Positions 1-7,149 of a DNA stretch of 11,423 nt are shown here, in pieces. The notes under the pieces were generated by a model. The model saw only the letters and a program-made list of their open reading frames with translations, had not been told where the DNA came from and ran no database searches. The stretch lies in NCBI GenBank assembly GCA_937874815.1, contig CALNBW010000381.1, forward strand, positions 1 through 11,423, in the 5' to 3' direction. Position numbers and translations under genes: made by a program. This DNA is from an uncultured Bacillota bacterium (GTDB lineage: Bacteria; Bacillota; UBA994; UBA5500). Position 1 is the first letter of the stretch. Each line of letters starts with the position of its first letter.

Positions 1-132
1 CTCCTGGATAACCATCCCATCCTGTAGCACTAGGGCGGTGACTTGATCGCTTTTTAGACTACTAATATAAAGCCAGCTTACTAGCGCTAGCACTCCAAGC
101 AATGCGACAAGAACAATATCACCTTTCTTCAC
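1..132 (-). CDS. NusG domain II-like membrane protein, N-terminal part (runs off left edge)
   Basis: Minus-strand frame open from a GTG start at 132 to the window edge, 44 codons. A good ribosome binding site (AAGGAAGGAG, bases 140-149) lies about 7 bases upstream. The peptide begins MKKGDIVLVALLGVLALVSW: two lysines, then one hydrophobic span (about residues 5-23), then a short polar stretch and a beta-like segment ending in QDGMVIQE. This matches the small membrane-anchored NusG-domain-II (DUF1312-type) proteins of Clostridia, whose MKKGDI start and DG turn are typical. The exact function of that family is unknown; in many Firmicutes it neighbours a Gx-type transporter and ApbE-like flavin genes, which cannot be seen here. 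It is divergent from the response regulator gene and probably shares a control region with it. The identification rests on only 44 residues. Confidence 0.65.
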   Translation of the reverse strand, partial: MKKGDIVLVALLGVLALVSWLYISSLKSDQVTALVLQDGMVIQE

Positions 133-147
133 GTGCAGGCTCCTTCC

Positions 148-176
148 TTGCCCAGAGGGTCATCTCAGTATATCAT
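148..176 (+). promoter_or_regulatory. Candidate sigma-A promoter of the response regulator/kinase genes
   Basis: TTGCCC (148-153), 17-base spacer, TATCAT (171-176). The start of transcription would be near 183, giving a leader of about 50 bases. A TTAAGGAAT stretch (181-189) right after the -10 resembles one half of the operator-like site found upstream of the carboxypeptidase gene and could allow autoregulation. The leader holds a small hairpin (TGCCA 199-203 with TGGCA 209-213) just before the ribosome binding site GGAGGAGG (222-229). Confidence 0.4.
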
Positions 177-196
177 GCAGTTAAGGAATACGGGAA
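167..196 (-). promoter_or_regulatory. Candidate divergent promoter for the minus-strand NusG-II-like gene
   Basis: On the minus strand a good -10 (TATACT, bases 172-167) follows a weak -35 (TTCCCG, bases 196-191) at 18 bases. The -10 overlaps the -10 proposed for the opposite strand, so the two promoters would compete for polymerase. The predicted leader is short and places the ribosome binding site at 149-140. Confidence 0.3.
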
Positions 197-235
197 CTTG
201 CCAAACCGTGGCAGGATTTTGGGAGGAGGAGCTAG

Positions 236-931
236 ATGCCGCGCATCTTAGTAGTAGATGATGAACAGGAAATTGCTGATCTGATTGCTATTCACCTACG
301 CAATGAGGGGTATGAAGTATGTGTAGCTTATTGCGGGGCCACAGCGTTAGATTTGGCGTTAAGCGAGACGTTTGATCTGCTGATTCTTGATATTATGATG
401 CCCGGCATCGACGGGTTAGAAATCTGCCGCAGGGTGAGGGGTGAGCAGAATACGCCCATCATATTTTTGAGTGCGCGGTCGGAAGACATGGACAAGATCC
501 TGGGGCTGAGTGCTGGCGCTGATGACTACATGACCAAACCTTTTAATGTACTGGAGTTGGTGGCGAGAGTGAAGGCCCAGTTGCGTCGCTTTCTTATGCT
601 AAACCCGGCGCTGACCAAATCTCCCGAGACCATTGCGGTAGGTAATCTGCTGATCGATAAAGATAAGCATGCTGTTTATGTCGATGATACAGCTATCAAG
701 CTCACCCCAACGGAGTTTGGCATCCTTTTTCTGTTAGCAAGCCATCCGGGACGGGTTTTTAGCTCCGAGGAAATCTTCACGCAGGTTTGGTCGGAGCCTT
801 ATCTGCAAGCGAGCAATACAGTGATGGTACATATCCGCAAGCTGCGGGAGAAGATCGAGGCCGACCCCCAAAAGCCGTTACTCATTAAGACGGTGTGGGG
901 TATTGGTTACAAGTTGGAAGTGGGCAGCTAG
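236..931 (+). CDS. OmpR/PhoB-family response regulator, VanR-like
   Basis: Cytoplasmic DNA-binding response regulator of 231 residues, the usual length for the family. The N-terminal receiver domain (about 1-120) has the acidic pair D8-D9, phospho-acceptor D52 (in LDIMMPG), switch S79 and K101 (in TKPF). The C-terminal winged-helix domain (about 130-228) shows TPTEFGILFLLASHPGRVFS and the closing VWGIGYK. The wording of the receiver (VDDEQEIADL, ADDY.TKPF, ELVARVKAQLRR) is closest to VanR-type regulators. The start is fixed by GGAGGAGG at 222-229. The kinase gene begins 3 bases after the stop, so the two are co-transcribed and probably translationally coupled. The likely target is the carboxypeptidase gene downstream, which carries a tandem CTTAAG site. 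That it answers glycopeptides is not shown: no vanHAX genes are present. Confidence 0.93.
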   Translation: MPRILVVDDEQEIADLIAIHLRNEGYEVCVAYCGATALDLALSETFDLLILDIMMPGIDGLEICRRVRGEQNTPIIFLSARSEDMDKILGLSAGADDYMTKPFNVLELVARVKAQLRRFLMLNPALTKSPETIAVGNLLIDKDKHAVYVDDTAIKLTPTEFGILFLLASHPGRVFSSEEIFTQVWSEPYLQASNTVMVHIRKLREKIEADPQKPLLIKTVWGIGYKLEVGS

Positions 932-934
932 AGT

Positions 935-2212
935 ATGGACAGACGCCTGAAACCTGGTTGCGCTAAGCAAGTTGCTCGTGGATTAATTATCCTAGGCGTT
1001 TTTCTCGCTTACTTTCTGCCAGATGGCGTTCGCCATTCTGTCATGATCCTCACGCTTATAGCGGTTGCTGCTATGCTCGCTATACGTAGGATTGCGGCGA
1101 TCGGGGGCGTGCGTCTGGCCTGGAAGCGGTTTGTTTACAGCATTCGCTGGCGTTTCATCCTGCTTTTCTTTCTGAGCTTAGTCTTGGCAGCTATCGCTAC
1201 CCTGCTTTTACTGGGACTGGCTGGCCTATTGAGTTCGGTAGAGCCTTTTTACAGCATATTGCGGGCGCTTTCCCACAGTGGTCTTGCGGTCCCTGCAATT
1301 ATTCTGGCCGGTCTCCTCTGTTTCGTTGGTTTCTACGTCTTGCTTACCAGTCGGGTGTCTCGCTACTTGGACGAAATTTCGTTGGCTCTAAGAACTATCG
1401 CCCGGGGAGATCTGGATGTATATGTGGCAAAGCGAGGAGAAGATGAGCTAGGGGAGCTAGCAGAGAATGTCAACAACATGGCCTTGCGTTTGCGGGCTGT
1501 TGTGGCAGAAGAAAAAAAGTTGGAAGAAGCCAAAAATGAGCTTATCGCCGGTGTATCCCATGACCTGCGTACCCCATTAACCTCGATTATTGGTTACCTC
1601 GAGTTAGTGGTGCAGCAGAAATATGCCAGCGAAGCTGAAATGCGGCAGTATGCGAATATTGCCCACCAGAAAGCGTTACGTCTGCAGTCGCTGATCAACG
1701 AGCTTTTTGAGTACACGCGGCTGAACCATGGAGGGCAGATAAACGAGTGGACAGTCATCAGTTTGAACGACTTGCTGCAGCAGCTGGTTGAAGAATGGAC
1801 CTGGCAGTTTGAGCAAGCCCAAATGACAATCAGGCTGCAGCTGCCAGCCGATAACGTGCCCGTGCTGGCTGATGGCAATCTTTTAGTAAGGGTATTCGAG
1901 AACCTCTTAGCTAACGGCATCCGCTATGGGCAGCAAGGCCGTTACCTAGATCTGGCGCTCAGTGTGGAGTCCGACCAGGCTGCGGTGCGGGTGGCTAGCT
2001 ATGGCGAGTTAATTCCTCGGGATGATTGGGAGCGCGTATTTGTAAGTTTTTATCGAGTAGACGAATCTCGTTCGGTGCGGGGTGGCGGCAGTGGGCTGGG
2101 TTTAGCAATTGCTAAGCAGATAGTGCAGCTTCATAACGGCAGCATCGAGGTGAGGAGCACGGAGATCGACGGCACAGTTTTTACTGTAGAATTACCGCTG
2201 GCATCAACTTAA
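935..2212 (+). CDS. Membrane sensor histidine kinase, VanS-like
   Basis: Partner kinase of the preceding regulator, 425 residues. Hydrophobic segments lie at about 15-28, 35-51, 73-100 and 118-138, so it has two N-terminal spans and two spans enclosing a very short outside loop of about 17 residues (SSVEPFYSILRALSHSG). A HAMP-like linker (about 138-190) and coiled segment lead to the H box SHDLRTPLTS with phospho-acceptor H209. The ATPase domain has an N box (ENLLANGIRY, N323 and N327), an F box (VSFYRVDESRS) and a G2 box (GGGSGLGLAIAK, 383-394). The G1 box is unusual: VASYGELIP, where many kinases have DxGxGI and VanS-type kinases often have N. The ATG at 935 has only a weak ribosome binding site, consistent with coupling to the upstream stop. 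The small sensor region suggests detection within or at the membrane. Confidence 0.92.
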   Translation: MDRRLKPGCAKQVARGLIILGVFLAYFLPDGVRHSVMILTLIAVAAMLAIRRIAAIGGVRLAWKRFVYSIRWRFILLFFLSLVLAAIATLLLLGLAGLLSSVEPFYSILRALSHSGLAVPAIILAGLLCFVGFYVLLTSRVSRYLDEISLALRTIARGDLDVYVAKRGEDELGELAENVNNMALRLRAVVAEEKKLEEAKNELIAGVSHDLRTPLTSIIGYLELVVQQKYASEAEMRQYANIAHQKALRLQSLINELFEYTRLNHGGQINEWTVISLNDLLQQLVEEWTWQFEQAQMTIRLQLPADNVPVLADGNLLVRVFENLLANGIRYGQQGRYLDLALSVESDQAAVRVASYGELIPRDDWERVFVSFYRVDESRSVRGGGSGLGLAIAKQIVQLHNGSIEVRSTEIDGTVFTVELPLAST

Positions 2213-2224
2213 GGAAATCTTAAG
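2208..2224 (+). promoter_or_regulatory. Tandem CTTAAG site, candidate response-regulator operator
   Basis: CTTAAG (2208-2213) and CTTAAG (2219-2224) are separated by GAAAT, so the repeats start 11 bases apart, one helical turn. Such direct repeats are the usual layout for dimers of OmpR-family regulators. The first copy overlaps the stop codon of the kinase gene. The site sits upstream of the carboxypeptidase gene, making it a candidate binding site for the regulator encoded at 236-931. No binding evidence exists; the assignment comes from spacing and position. Confidence 0.5.
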
Positions 2225-2257
2225 CTTTACCCCAGCATGAAGTTAATGTTTATGGGC

Positions 2258-2263
2258 TATCAT
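2258..2263 (+). promoter_or_regulatory. Candidate -10 element for the carboxypeptidase gene
   Basis: TATCAT matches the sigma-A -10 consensus at five of six bases. At 17 bases upstream the sequence is GCATGA, a poor -35, as expected for a promoter that needs an activator. The same TATCAT hexamer is proposed for the regulator gene at 171-176. Transcription would start near 2270, just ahead of GAGGTGAT (2287-2294), the ribosome binding site. Confidence 0.35.
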
Positions 2264-2297
2264 CTAGATGCAGACGGTGTTTAGATGAGGTGATCCA

Positions 2298-3212
2298 ATG
2301 AAACGGTTTCTCAAGCGGATGTTCTTAATAGCTATAGTTTGCGCCTTATTCTTAGGTGCCATCTTCACCATAGATAATTGGGCAACTCAATACCTTTCTC
2401 GGATGCAAGCAACCACTCCCCAACCGCTGCTTAAGGCGGGGGCAGCCGTTGTGATCAATACCGATACGGGTAAAATAGTCTTTAACAAGCACGAAAACAT
2501 GCCCATGTATCCTGCCAGTCTTACCAAATTGATGACGGCCCTCTTAGTGGCAGAAAAGGCTGATTGGGCGCAGGAAGTTACAGTTGGCGAGGAAGTCACC
2601 TTTGTTGGCCCCAAGGCAAGCGTTGCAGGTTTATGTGCTGGTGACCGTCTAACGGTAGAGGAACTAGTCTGGGCCATGCTTTTGCCCTCTGGTAATGATG
2701 CTGCTTATGCACTAGCAGCGCATGTAGGGCGCATAGTTGGTGGCCAGGATTTATCAGCGAAAGCAGCTGTGGAGCGCTTTGTGGACTTGATGAATACCCG
2801 CGCCCAGGAGCTGGGCACCCATGGAACCCGCTTTGTCAACCCCGATGGTTTCCATCATAATTATCATGTGGCCACTGCTTATGATTTGGCCCTGATTGCC
2901 CAAGCTGCCTATAAAAACCCTAAGCTGGCTCCGATTTTTGCTGCTACCGAGCACTGCGCTCAACTGCAACGCGCCGGCTCAACTATTAGTAAAACCTGGC
3001 ATAATACTAATCTGTTACTAGACGAAACTAGCCCCTATTACTATGAGTGGGCCGATGGGCTTAAGACTGGTACAACCCCTGAGGCCGGTTACTGTTTGGC
3101 CGTTACGGCGAGCAAAGGGAAGCAGAACCTGCTAGTGATTATTCTGCGCAGCACAGAAGAGGGGCGCTATACGGACGCCACCTCGTTACTTGAGTATGTG
3201 TTTGGTGGATGA
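2298..3212 (+). CDS. D-alanyl-D-alanine carboxypeptidase (peptidase S11, PBP5-like)
   Basis: Penicillin-binding protein that removes the terminal D-alanine from peptidoglycan stem peptides outside the membrane, 304 residues. An uncleaved-looking N-terminal anchor (about 8-27, after MKRFLKR) is followed by the catalytic domain with all three active-site motifs: SxxK at S74-K77 (PASLTKLMT), SGN at 131-133 and KTG at 256-258. It stops soon after the catalytic domain, so it lacks the C-terminal beta domain and amphipathic anchor of E. coli PBP5; the N-terminal segment probably keeps it at the membrane. The ATG follows GAGGTGAT by a few bases. It lies 85 bases after the kinase gene, separated by a tandem CTTAAG site and a candidate promoter. 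The arrangement parallels VanRS control of the unrelated D,D-carboxypeptidase VanY, so regulated trimming of the cell wall is a reasonable inference. Confidence 0.93.
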   Translation: MKRFLKRMFLIAIVCALFLGAIFTIDNWATQYLSRMQATTPQPLLKAGAAVVINTDTGKIVFNKHENMPMYPASLTKLMTALLVAEKADWAQEVTVGEEVTFVGPKASVAGLCAGDRLTVEELVWAMLLPSGNDAAYALAAHVGRIVGGQDLSAKAAVERFVDLMNTRAQELGTHGTRFVNPDGFHHNYHVATAYDLALIAQAAYKNPKLAPIFAATEHCAQLQRAGSTISKTWHNTNLLLDETSPYYYEWADGLKTGTTPEAGYCLAVTASKGKQNLLVIILRSTEEGRYTDATSLLEYVFGG

Positions 3213-3234
3213 GGGAAGGACGCGTGTGTGCTTA

Positions 3235-3276
3235 GAGCGCGTGTGGCCTACCAGCAGTGCCTGGCTACACGCGCTC
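3235..3276. repeat. Long intergenic hairpin between convergent genes
   Basis: GAGCGCGTGT (3235-3244) pairs perfectly with ACACGCGCTC (3267-3276). The stem extends inward by four more pairs, one a G-U, around a 14-base loop. It sits between the ends of the carboxypeptidase gene and iorB, which converge. There is no run of T on either side, so it is not a standard intrinsic terminator, but it may stop or protect transcripts from both strands. Confidence 0.5.
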
Positions 3277-3308
3277 CAAGTATGATCGCGGCCTTAACAT
3301 TCGCTTCT

Positions 3309-3884
3309 TTAGCTATCGTATCCGGCTTGGAAAGCCTGGCGGTTCAGTTCTAGGAAGCGGGCGGGCACGGTAGCCTCGAGGCCGGCCAGCCAATCTTCCT
3401 TGGGGATATCCATCTGCTTTGCCATGGCGCCCAACAGCACCACGTTCACTACCCGCATATTGCCGAGCTGCTTAGCTATCTCCAGAGCATCCAGTTGCAC
3501 CATGTTAGGTGCGCCCGCCTTAATCTGCTCCAGCGCATCACCCGGATATTCAGCAGCACCGATGATCACAGTCATCGGCATAATGCGCTGCGTGTTAACA
3601 ACGACGGTGCCCGTCTCGTTCAAGAAATGCATCCAGCGCAAGGCTTCCAGCTGTTCAAAAGCGACAATGTAATCGGCTTGGCCAGGCTCTATGAGGGGCG
3701 AGTGCACTTTTTCCCCCATACGCACCTGGGTCACTACGCTGCCACCGCGCTGAGCCATGCCGTGGATTTCGGTCATCTTTACATCGTAGCCCTGTCGCAT
3801 GGCCACGTCAGTGAGTATCTTACTAGCCAAGATAGTTCCTTGGCCGCCAACGCCAACCAAAAGAATGCTGACAGTACCTTTCAT
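3309..3884 (-). CDS. iorB: Indolepyruvate ferredoxin oxidoreductase, beta subunit (IorB)
   Basis: Small subunit of the heterodimer that oxidatively decarboxylates aryl-pyruvates (from Trp, Phe, Tyr transamination) to aryl-acetyl-CoA, reducing ferredoxin. The 191 residues form one 2-oxoacid:acceptor oxidoreductase gamma domain. It starts SILLVGVGGQGTILASKIL, the family's glycine-rich opening, and continues EIHGMAQRGGSV, a strongly conserved segment. The ATG at 3884 is chosen because GAGGAGGG lies 5 bases upstream and because it overlaps the iorA stop by one base (TAATG), which implies translational coupling and equal subunit amounts. A longer frame upstream of this ATG exists but runs antiparallel through the end of iorA in another frame and is not coding. 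The length is normal for the family. Confidence 0.93.
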   Translation of the reverse strand: MKGTVSILLVGVGGQGTILASKILTDVAMRQGYDVKMTEIHGMAQRGGSVVTQVRMGEKVHSPLIEPGQADYIVAFEQLEALRWMHFLNETGTVVVNTQRIMPMTVIIGAAEYPGDALEQIKAGAPNMVQLDALEIAKQLGNMRVVNVVLLGAMAKQMDIPKEDWLAGLEATVPARFLELNRQAFQAGYDS

Positions 3885-5617
3885 TATTGTCCCTCCTCTG
3901 GCACGATTGCACCAAACTTGCAGACTTGCTGGCAGAGCCCACAGCCAACGCAGAGAGCGGGGTCGATGGTGCTTTTCTTGTCGGCAAAGCTGATAGCAGG
4001 GCAGCCGATTCGCATGCACATGCGGCAACCGGTGCAGGCATCATGGTTTACGCGCAGGCGGGGCTCGGTCTGCTTTACGATCAGAGCACAAGGACGGCGG
4101 GCGATGATTACAGAGGGCTCGCGCACTGCCGTCTCTTCCTTGATAGCCTGATCGAGGGCGGCCAAATCGCCCGGGTCTACTACGCGCACTCGCTTCACGC
4201 CAACAGCGCGGCACAGCGCTTCAAAGTCTACCTGGGAGGCAGGTTCGCCTTGTAGCGTCTGCCCGGTTGCGGCATGATGCTGATGCCCAGTCATGGCTGT
4301 AATGCTATTGTCCAGAATCATAATTGTGGCTGTGCCTTTGTTATATACGGTATCGATTAAGCCGGTAATGCCAGAATGCAAGAAAGTAGAATCGCCAATT
4401 ACGGCTACTAGATTCTCAGCTTGGTCAGGACGGGCTTTTTCCATGCCTAAGGCCACTGGGATACTTGCTCCCATACAAATTGTGGTGTCCAGGCTTTCTA
4501 GTGGCGCCAAGGAACCTAACGTATAGCAACCGATATCGCCCGTAACAAGCTTGCGATTATTCTTCAGGGCGTAGAAAGCACCGCGATGCGGGCAGCCTGG
4601 GCAGAGCACTGGCGGGCGAATTGGCGCTGCCACCGGTGCCTTGGCAGTAGAGTCGATTCCCAGTACGGCCTTACGCAGCAGGCTGGGGCTGTATTCGCCT
4701 AGGCGGGTCAATTCAGCTTTGCCACCATGCACGGTGATGCCAGCGGCCCGGATTTGATCTTCCATGAAAGGCTCCAGCTCTTCAATCACCCACAGTTGCT
4801 CTACTTCAGCAGCGAAGCTGGCAATCTTCTTTAGGGGCAGTGGGTTAGTGAAGCCTAGCTTAAGGATTGAGGCCTCGGGTAATGCTTCCTTAACATACTC
4901 ATAGACAATGCCACTGGTGACGACGCCAATTTTCTTCTCATTCCACTCAATCTGGTTGAGCTCGGTCTGTTCGCTAAACTCAGCCATCTCCAGCAGGCGT
5001 TGCTCTTTAACTCCGGTGCGGGCCTTGGCGTTGGCGGGCACTGCCACATATTTGCGGGCATCCTTCTTATACTCTTTTAATGTTCTTTCCTGTGGTTCGC
5101 CTAGTTCAACCAGTGTTTTGGAGTGCGAAACACGTGTGGTGGTGCGCAGCATAACCGGCACATCAAAGCGTTCGCTAATTGCCAGCGCCTGCCCCACCAT
5201 GTCCTTCGCTTCCTGGCTGTTAGTTGGCTCCAGCAAGCCAATTTTGGCAAAGCGCGCATAGATCCGGTTGTCCTGCTCGTTTTGGGAACTATGCATGCCG
5301 GGGTCATCGGCGGAAATTAGCACAAGGCCACCATTAACGCCGGTATAGGTAAAAGTGAACAGGGGGTCGGCAGCCACGTTGACACCGACATGTTTCATGG
5401 CAACTAGGGCGCGAGCCCCCGCGATAGAAGCGCCGATTGCCACCTCAAGAGCTACTTTCTCATTCGGCGACCACTGGGCGCGAATCTCTTTGTAGTTGGC
5501 GATGTTCTCTAGAATCTCGGTGCTCGGCGTACCGGGGTAGGCTGATGCGACTGATACGCCATACTCGTATGCACCGCGGGCAATCGCTTCGTTGCCCGTC
5601 AATAGAGCTTTGGTCAT
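3884..5617 (-). CDS. iorA: Indolepyruvate ferredoxin oxidoreductase, alpha subunit (IorA)
   Basis: Large catalytic subunit, 577 residues from the start chosen here. In order: pyrimidine-binding domain at the N-terminus (LLTGNEAIARGAYE, YPGTPSTEI), a central transketolase-C-like domain (about 225-320), then the thiamine-diphosphate domain with CPGCPHRG (about 339), GDIGCYTLG (about 360), the cofactor motif beginning GDSTFLHSG (about 408) and LDNSITAMTG. Two 4Fe-4S ferredoxin motifs close the protein: CTGCRMCMRIGCP (about 528) and CVGCGLCQQVC (about 556). Start choice: an ATG at 5623 touches its GGAGG with no spacing, whereas the in-frame ATG at 5617 (MTKALLTGN) lies 6 bases from it, so 5617 is preferred; the longer form would add two residues. 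It is the first gene of a two-gene operon with iorB. The pair marks anaerobic amino-acid fermentation or, run in reverse, aryl-acid assimilation. Confidence 0.94.
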   Translation of the reverse strand: MTKALLTGNEAIARGAYEYGVSVASAYPGTPSTEILENIANYKEIRAQWSPNEKVALEVAIGASIAGARALVAMKHVGVNVAADPLFTFTYTGVNGGLVLISADDPGMHSSQNEQDNRIYARFAKIGLLEPTNSQEAKDMVGQALAISERFDVPVMLRTTTRVSHSKTLVELGEPQERTLKEYKKDARKYVAVPANAKARTGVKEQRLLEMAEFSEQTELNQIEWNEKKIGVVTSGIVYEYVKEALPEASILKLGFTNPLPLKKIASFAAEVEQLWVIEELEPFMEDQIRAAGITVHGGKAELTRLGEYSPSLLRKAVLGIDSTAKAPVAAPIRPPVLCPGCPHRGAFYALKNNRKLVTGDIGCYTLGSLAPLESLDTTICMGASIPVALGMEKARPDQAENLVAVIGDSTFLHSGITGLIDTVYNKGTATIMILDNSITAMTGHQHHAATGQTLQGEPASQVDFEALCRAVGVKRVRVVDPGDLAALDQAIKEETAVREPSVIIARRPCALIVKQTEPRLRVNHDACTGCRMCMRIGCPAISFADKKSTIDPALCVGCGLCQQVCKFGAIVPEEGQ

Positions 5618-5623
5618 GCTCAT

Positions 5624-5931
5624 CCTCCATTCTTTTTCTTCACTGTTATCGTAGCAGTTTCGTTACGTCAGAAAAGACAACCCTTATCATAAGAGTTATA
5701 CTTATGTAGGTCTAATTCCTGCCTGTTAGGAAAGATTCTGTTACCGGATTCACAACAACATGCCCAGCAAAAACGCCAAAGAGCTAGAAATGAGGCCCCA
5801 GAGTTTGCCCAGTGTGATACACTACTTATTATTGGTAGTTACGTATTTCCAGAAGGGCTTGCCGCGCGTTAAAAGGGGTAGGCGGGGATAACTTATAACA
5901 GGAATGTCCTGATTTAATTAGGGAAAATGGG
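5624..5931. other. Intergenic stretch between iorA and the CDF gene
   Basis: About 308 bases between divergent genes with no convincing coding sequence. For iorA, a minus-strand TATGAT (5691-5686) with an upstream TTAGAC at 18 bases is a possible promoter, and the ribosome binding site is CCTCC on the plus strand at 5624-5628. A short palindrome AGTGT-GAT-ACACT (5811-5823) and a TATAAC (5894-5899) could serve the CDF gene. I could not match the leader to a manganese (yybP-ykoY) or NiCo riboswitch by eye. Confidence 0.35.
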
Positions 5932-7116
5932 GTGGGTAAGGTGACCGAATGGTTGCTGCGCCGATTCGTGAAGAATTACAGCTGTGTCGGGGATGCTGCA
6001 GTGCGAACAGCCTATGGGACTTTTGCTGGCTGGGTGGGCATTACCTGCAATCTTTTACTGGTGGCCGGCAAATTGGTCGTGGGTTTCCTTTCCGGAAGCG
6101 TTGCTATTGTTGCCGACGGATTGAACAATCTCTCGGACGCAGCCAGCTCCATCGTCGCCTTGGTGGGATTTAGAATCGCCGCTAGAAAAGCCGATAAAGA
6201 GCATCCCTTTGGGCATGGGAGATATGAATATATATCGGGTTTAGTTGTTGCGATTATGGTGCTGCTGATCGGCATTGAACTTGGTAGAAGCAGTGTCGGG
6301 AAGATTGTCCGCCCAACACCTATTGACTTCGGTTTTTGGGGCTATGTAGTGCTGCTAGCCTCGGTATCGCTAAAGGTATGGATGACTGCTTTCAACCGTA
6401 ACGTTGGCCGACGCATAAACTCAACAACGTTGCTAGCAACAAGTATTGATAGCCGCAATGATGTGATCGCCACATCGGCCGTGTTTTTAGCTATGATTAC
6501 TTCCACCTGGTCGGGCTTCAATCTAGACGGCTGGATGGGCCTAGGGGTGGCTGGCTTTATTGTCTACAGCGGCATCGGTCTGATTAAAGATACTCTGAAC
6601 CCACTTGTGGGCGAGGCACCGCCAGCGGAGCTTGTAGAATACATAAGCGTGAAAATCGCTGCTTATGAGGGTGTGCTGGGGACCCATGATCTGATTGTGC
6701 ATGATTATGGGCCCGACCGCCGTTTTGCTAGTGCCCATGTGGAGATGTCCAGCGGCCAAGATGCGATGATTTCGCACAGTATCATTGATACGATTGAACG
6801 AGATTTCTTGGAGAATGACAACATTCGTCTGATCATTCATTATGACCCCGTAGTCACTGATGAGCGGACGGAGAGCATCCGTGCCTGGGTGGAGCAGCAG
6901 GTGAAAACGATAGACGCGGACTTGGCCATCCACGATCTGCGCTTGGTGGAAGGCCAGAATCATGTCAACTACATCTTCGATGTCGTGGCGCCACCCGAGC
7001 TTGAGATGCCTGAAGCAGAACTGCGTCAGCGAATTCAAGATGTAGTGCAGCAGGGCCGGGATTCCATTCATGTCATTGTCAATATTGATTCCGGCTATGG
7101 CACTTCGCTGCAATGA
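5932..7116 (+). CDS. Cation diffusion facilitator family transporter, MntE-like (probable Mn2+ exporter)
   Basis: Inner-membrane metal/proton antiporter, 394 residues. The six-span CDF domain covers about residues 25-225 and a cytoplasmic dimerization domain follows (about 230-290, with HDLIVHDYGPDRRFAS and the later LIIHYDP). A further C-terminal extension of about 100 residues resembles a second small alpha-beta domain. The metal quartet reads N65-xxx-D69 in span 2 (ADGLNNLSDAASS) and D173-xxx-D177 in span 5 (SIDSRNDV). Zinc-type members usually have H/D-xxx-D; the N-D / D-D pattern is that known from manganese exporters such as MntE, so Mn2+ efflux is inferred. The cytoplasmic loop EHPFGHGRYEYISGL is typical. 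The start is uncertain: GTG 5932 is used, and GTG 5941 (three codons in) is an alternative; neither has an ideal ribosome binding site. It appears to be a single-gene unit followed by an independent tRNA gene. Confidence 0.9.
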   Translation: MGKVTEWLLRRFVKNYSCVGDAAVRTAYGTFAGWVGITCNLLLVAGKLVVGFLSGSVAIVADGLNNLSDAASSIVALVGFRIAARKADKEHPFGHGRYEYISGLVVAIMVLLIGIELGRSSVGKIVRPTPIDFGFWGYVVLLASVSLKVWMTAFNRNVGRRINSTTLLATSIDSRNDVIATSAVFLAMITSTWSGFNLDGWMGLGVAGFIVYSGIGLIKDTLNPLVGEAPPAELVEYISVKIAAYEGVLGTHDLIVHDYGPDRRFASAHVEMSSGQDAMISHSIIDTIERDFLENDNIRLIIHYDPVVTDERTESIRAWVEQQVKTIDADLAIHDLRLVEGQNHVNYIFDVVAPPELEMPEAELRQRIQDVVQQGRDSIHVIVNIDSGYGTSLQ

Positions 7117-7149
7117 GCGAACTGCAAAGGCGAGTAAAGGTTTTCTCCC

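Noticed and set aside
236..3212. A glycopeptide resistance (van) cluster
   Set aside because: The regulator and kinase resemble VanRS, but no vanH, vanA-type ligase, vanX or VanY-type gene is present; the carboxypeptidase is an ordinary S11 enzyme.
3495..4151. 218-codon plus-strand frame antisense to iorB and iorA
   Set aside because: The opposite strand encodes two conserved enzyme subunits across the whole stretch; this frame is a shadow with no start signal or recognisable domain.
5750..5818. Minus-strand stretch reading WGLISSSLAFLLGMLL, reminiscent of the first span of ZIP-family transporters
   Set aside because: Only about 23 residues are open, with stops on both sides, no start codon and no ribosome binding site. 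A gene remnant cannot be told from chance hydrophobic sequence.
5760..5891. 43-codon plus-strand frame (MPSKNAKELEM...) before the CDF gene
   Set aside because: No ribosome binding site, unremarkable composition and no recognisable family.
5640..5931. Manganese (yybP-ykoY) or NiCo riboswitch upstream of the CDF gene
   Set aside because: The conserved junction sequences could not be found by eye; the only resemblance is a G-rich AAAAGGGGTAGG stretch.
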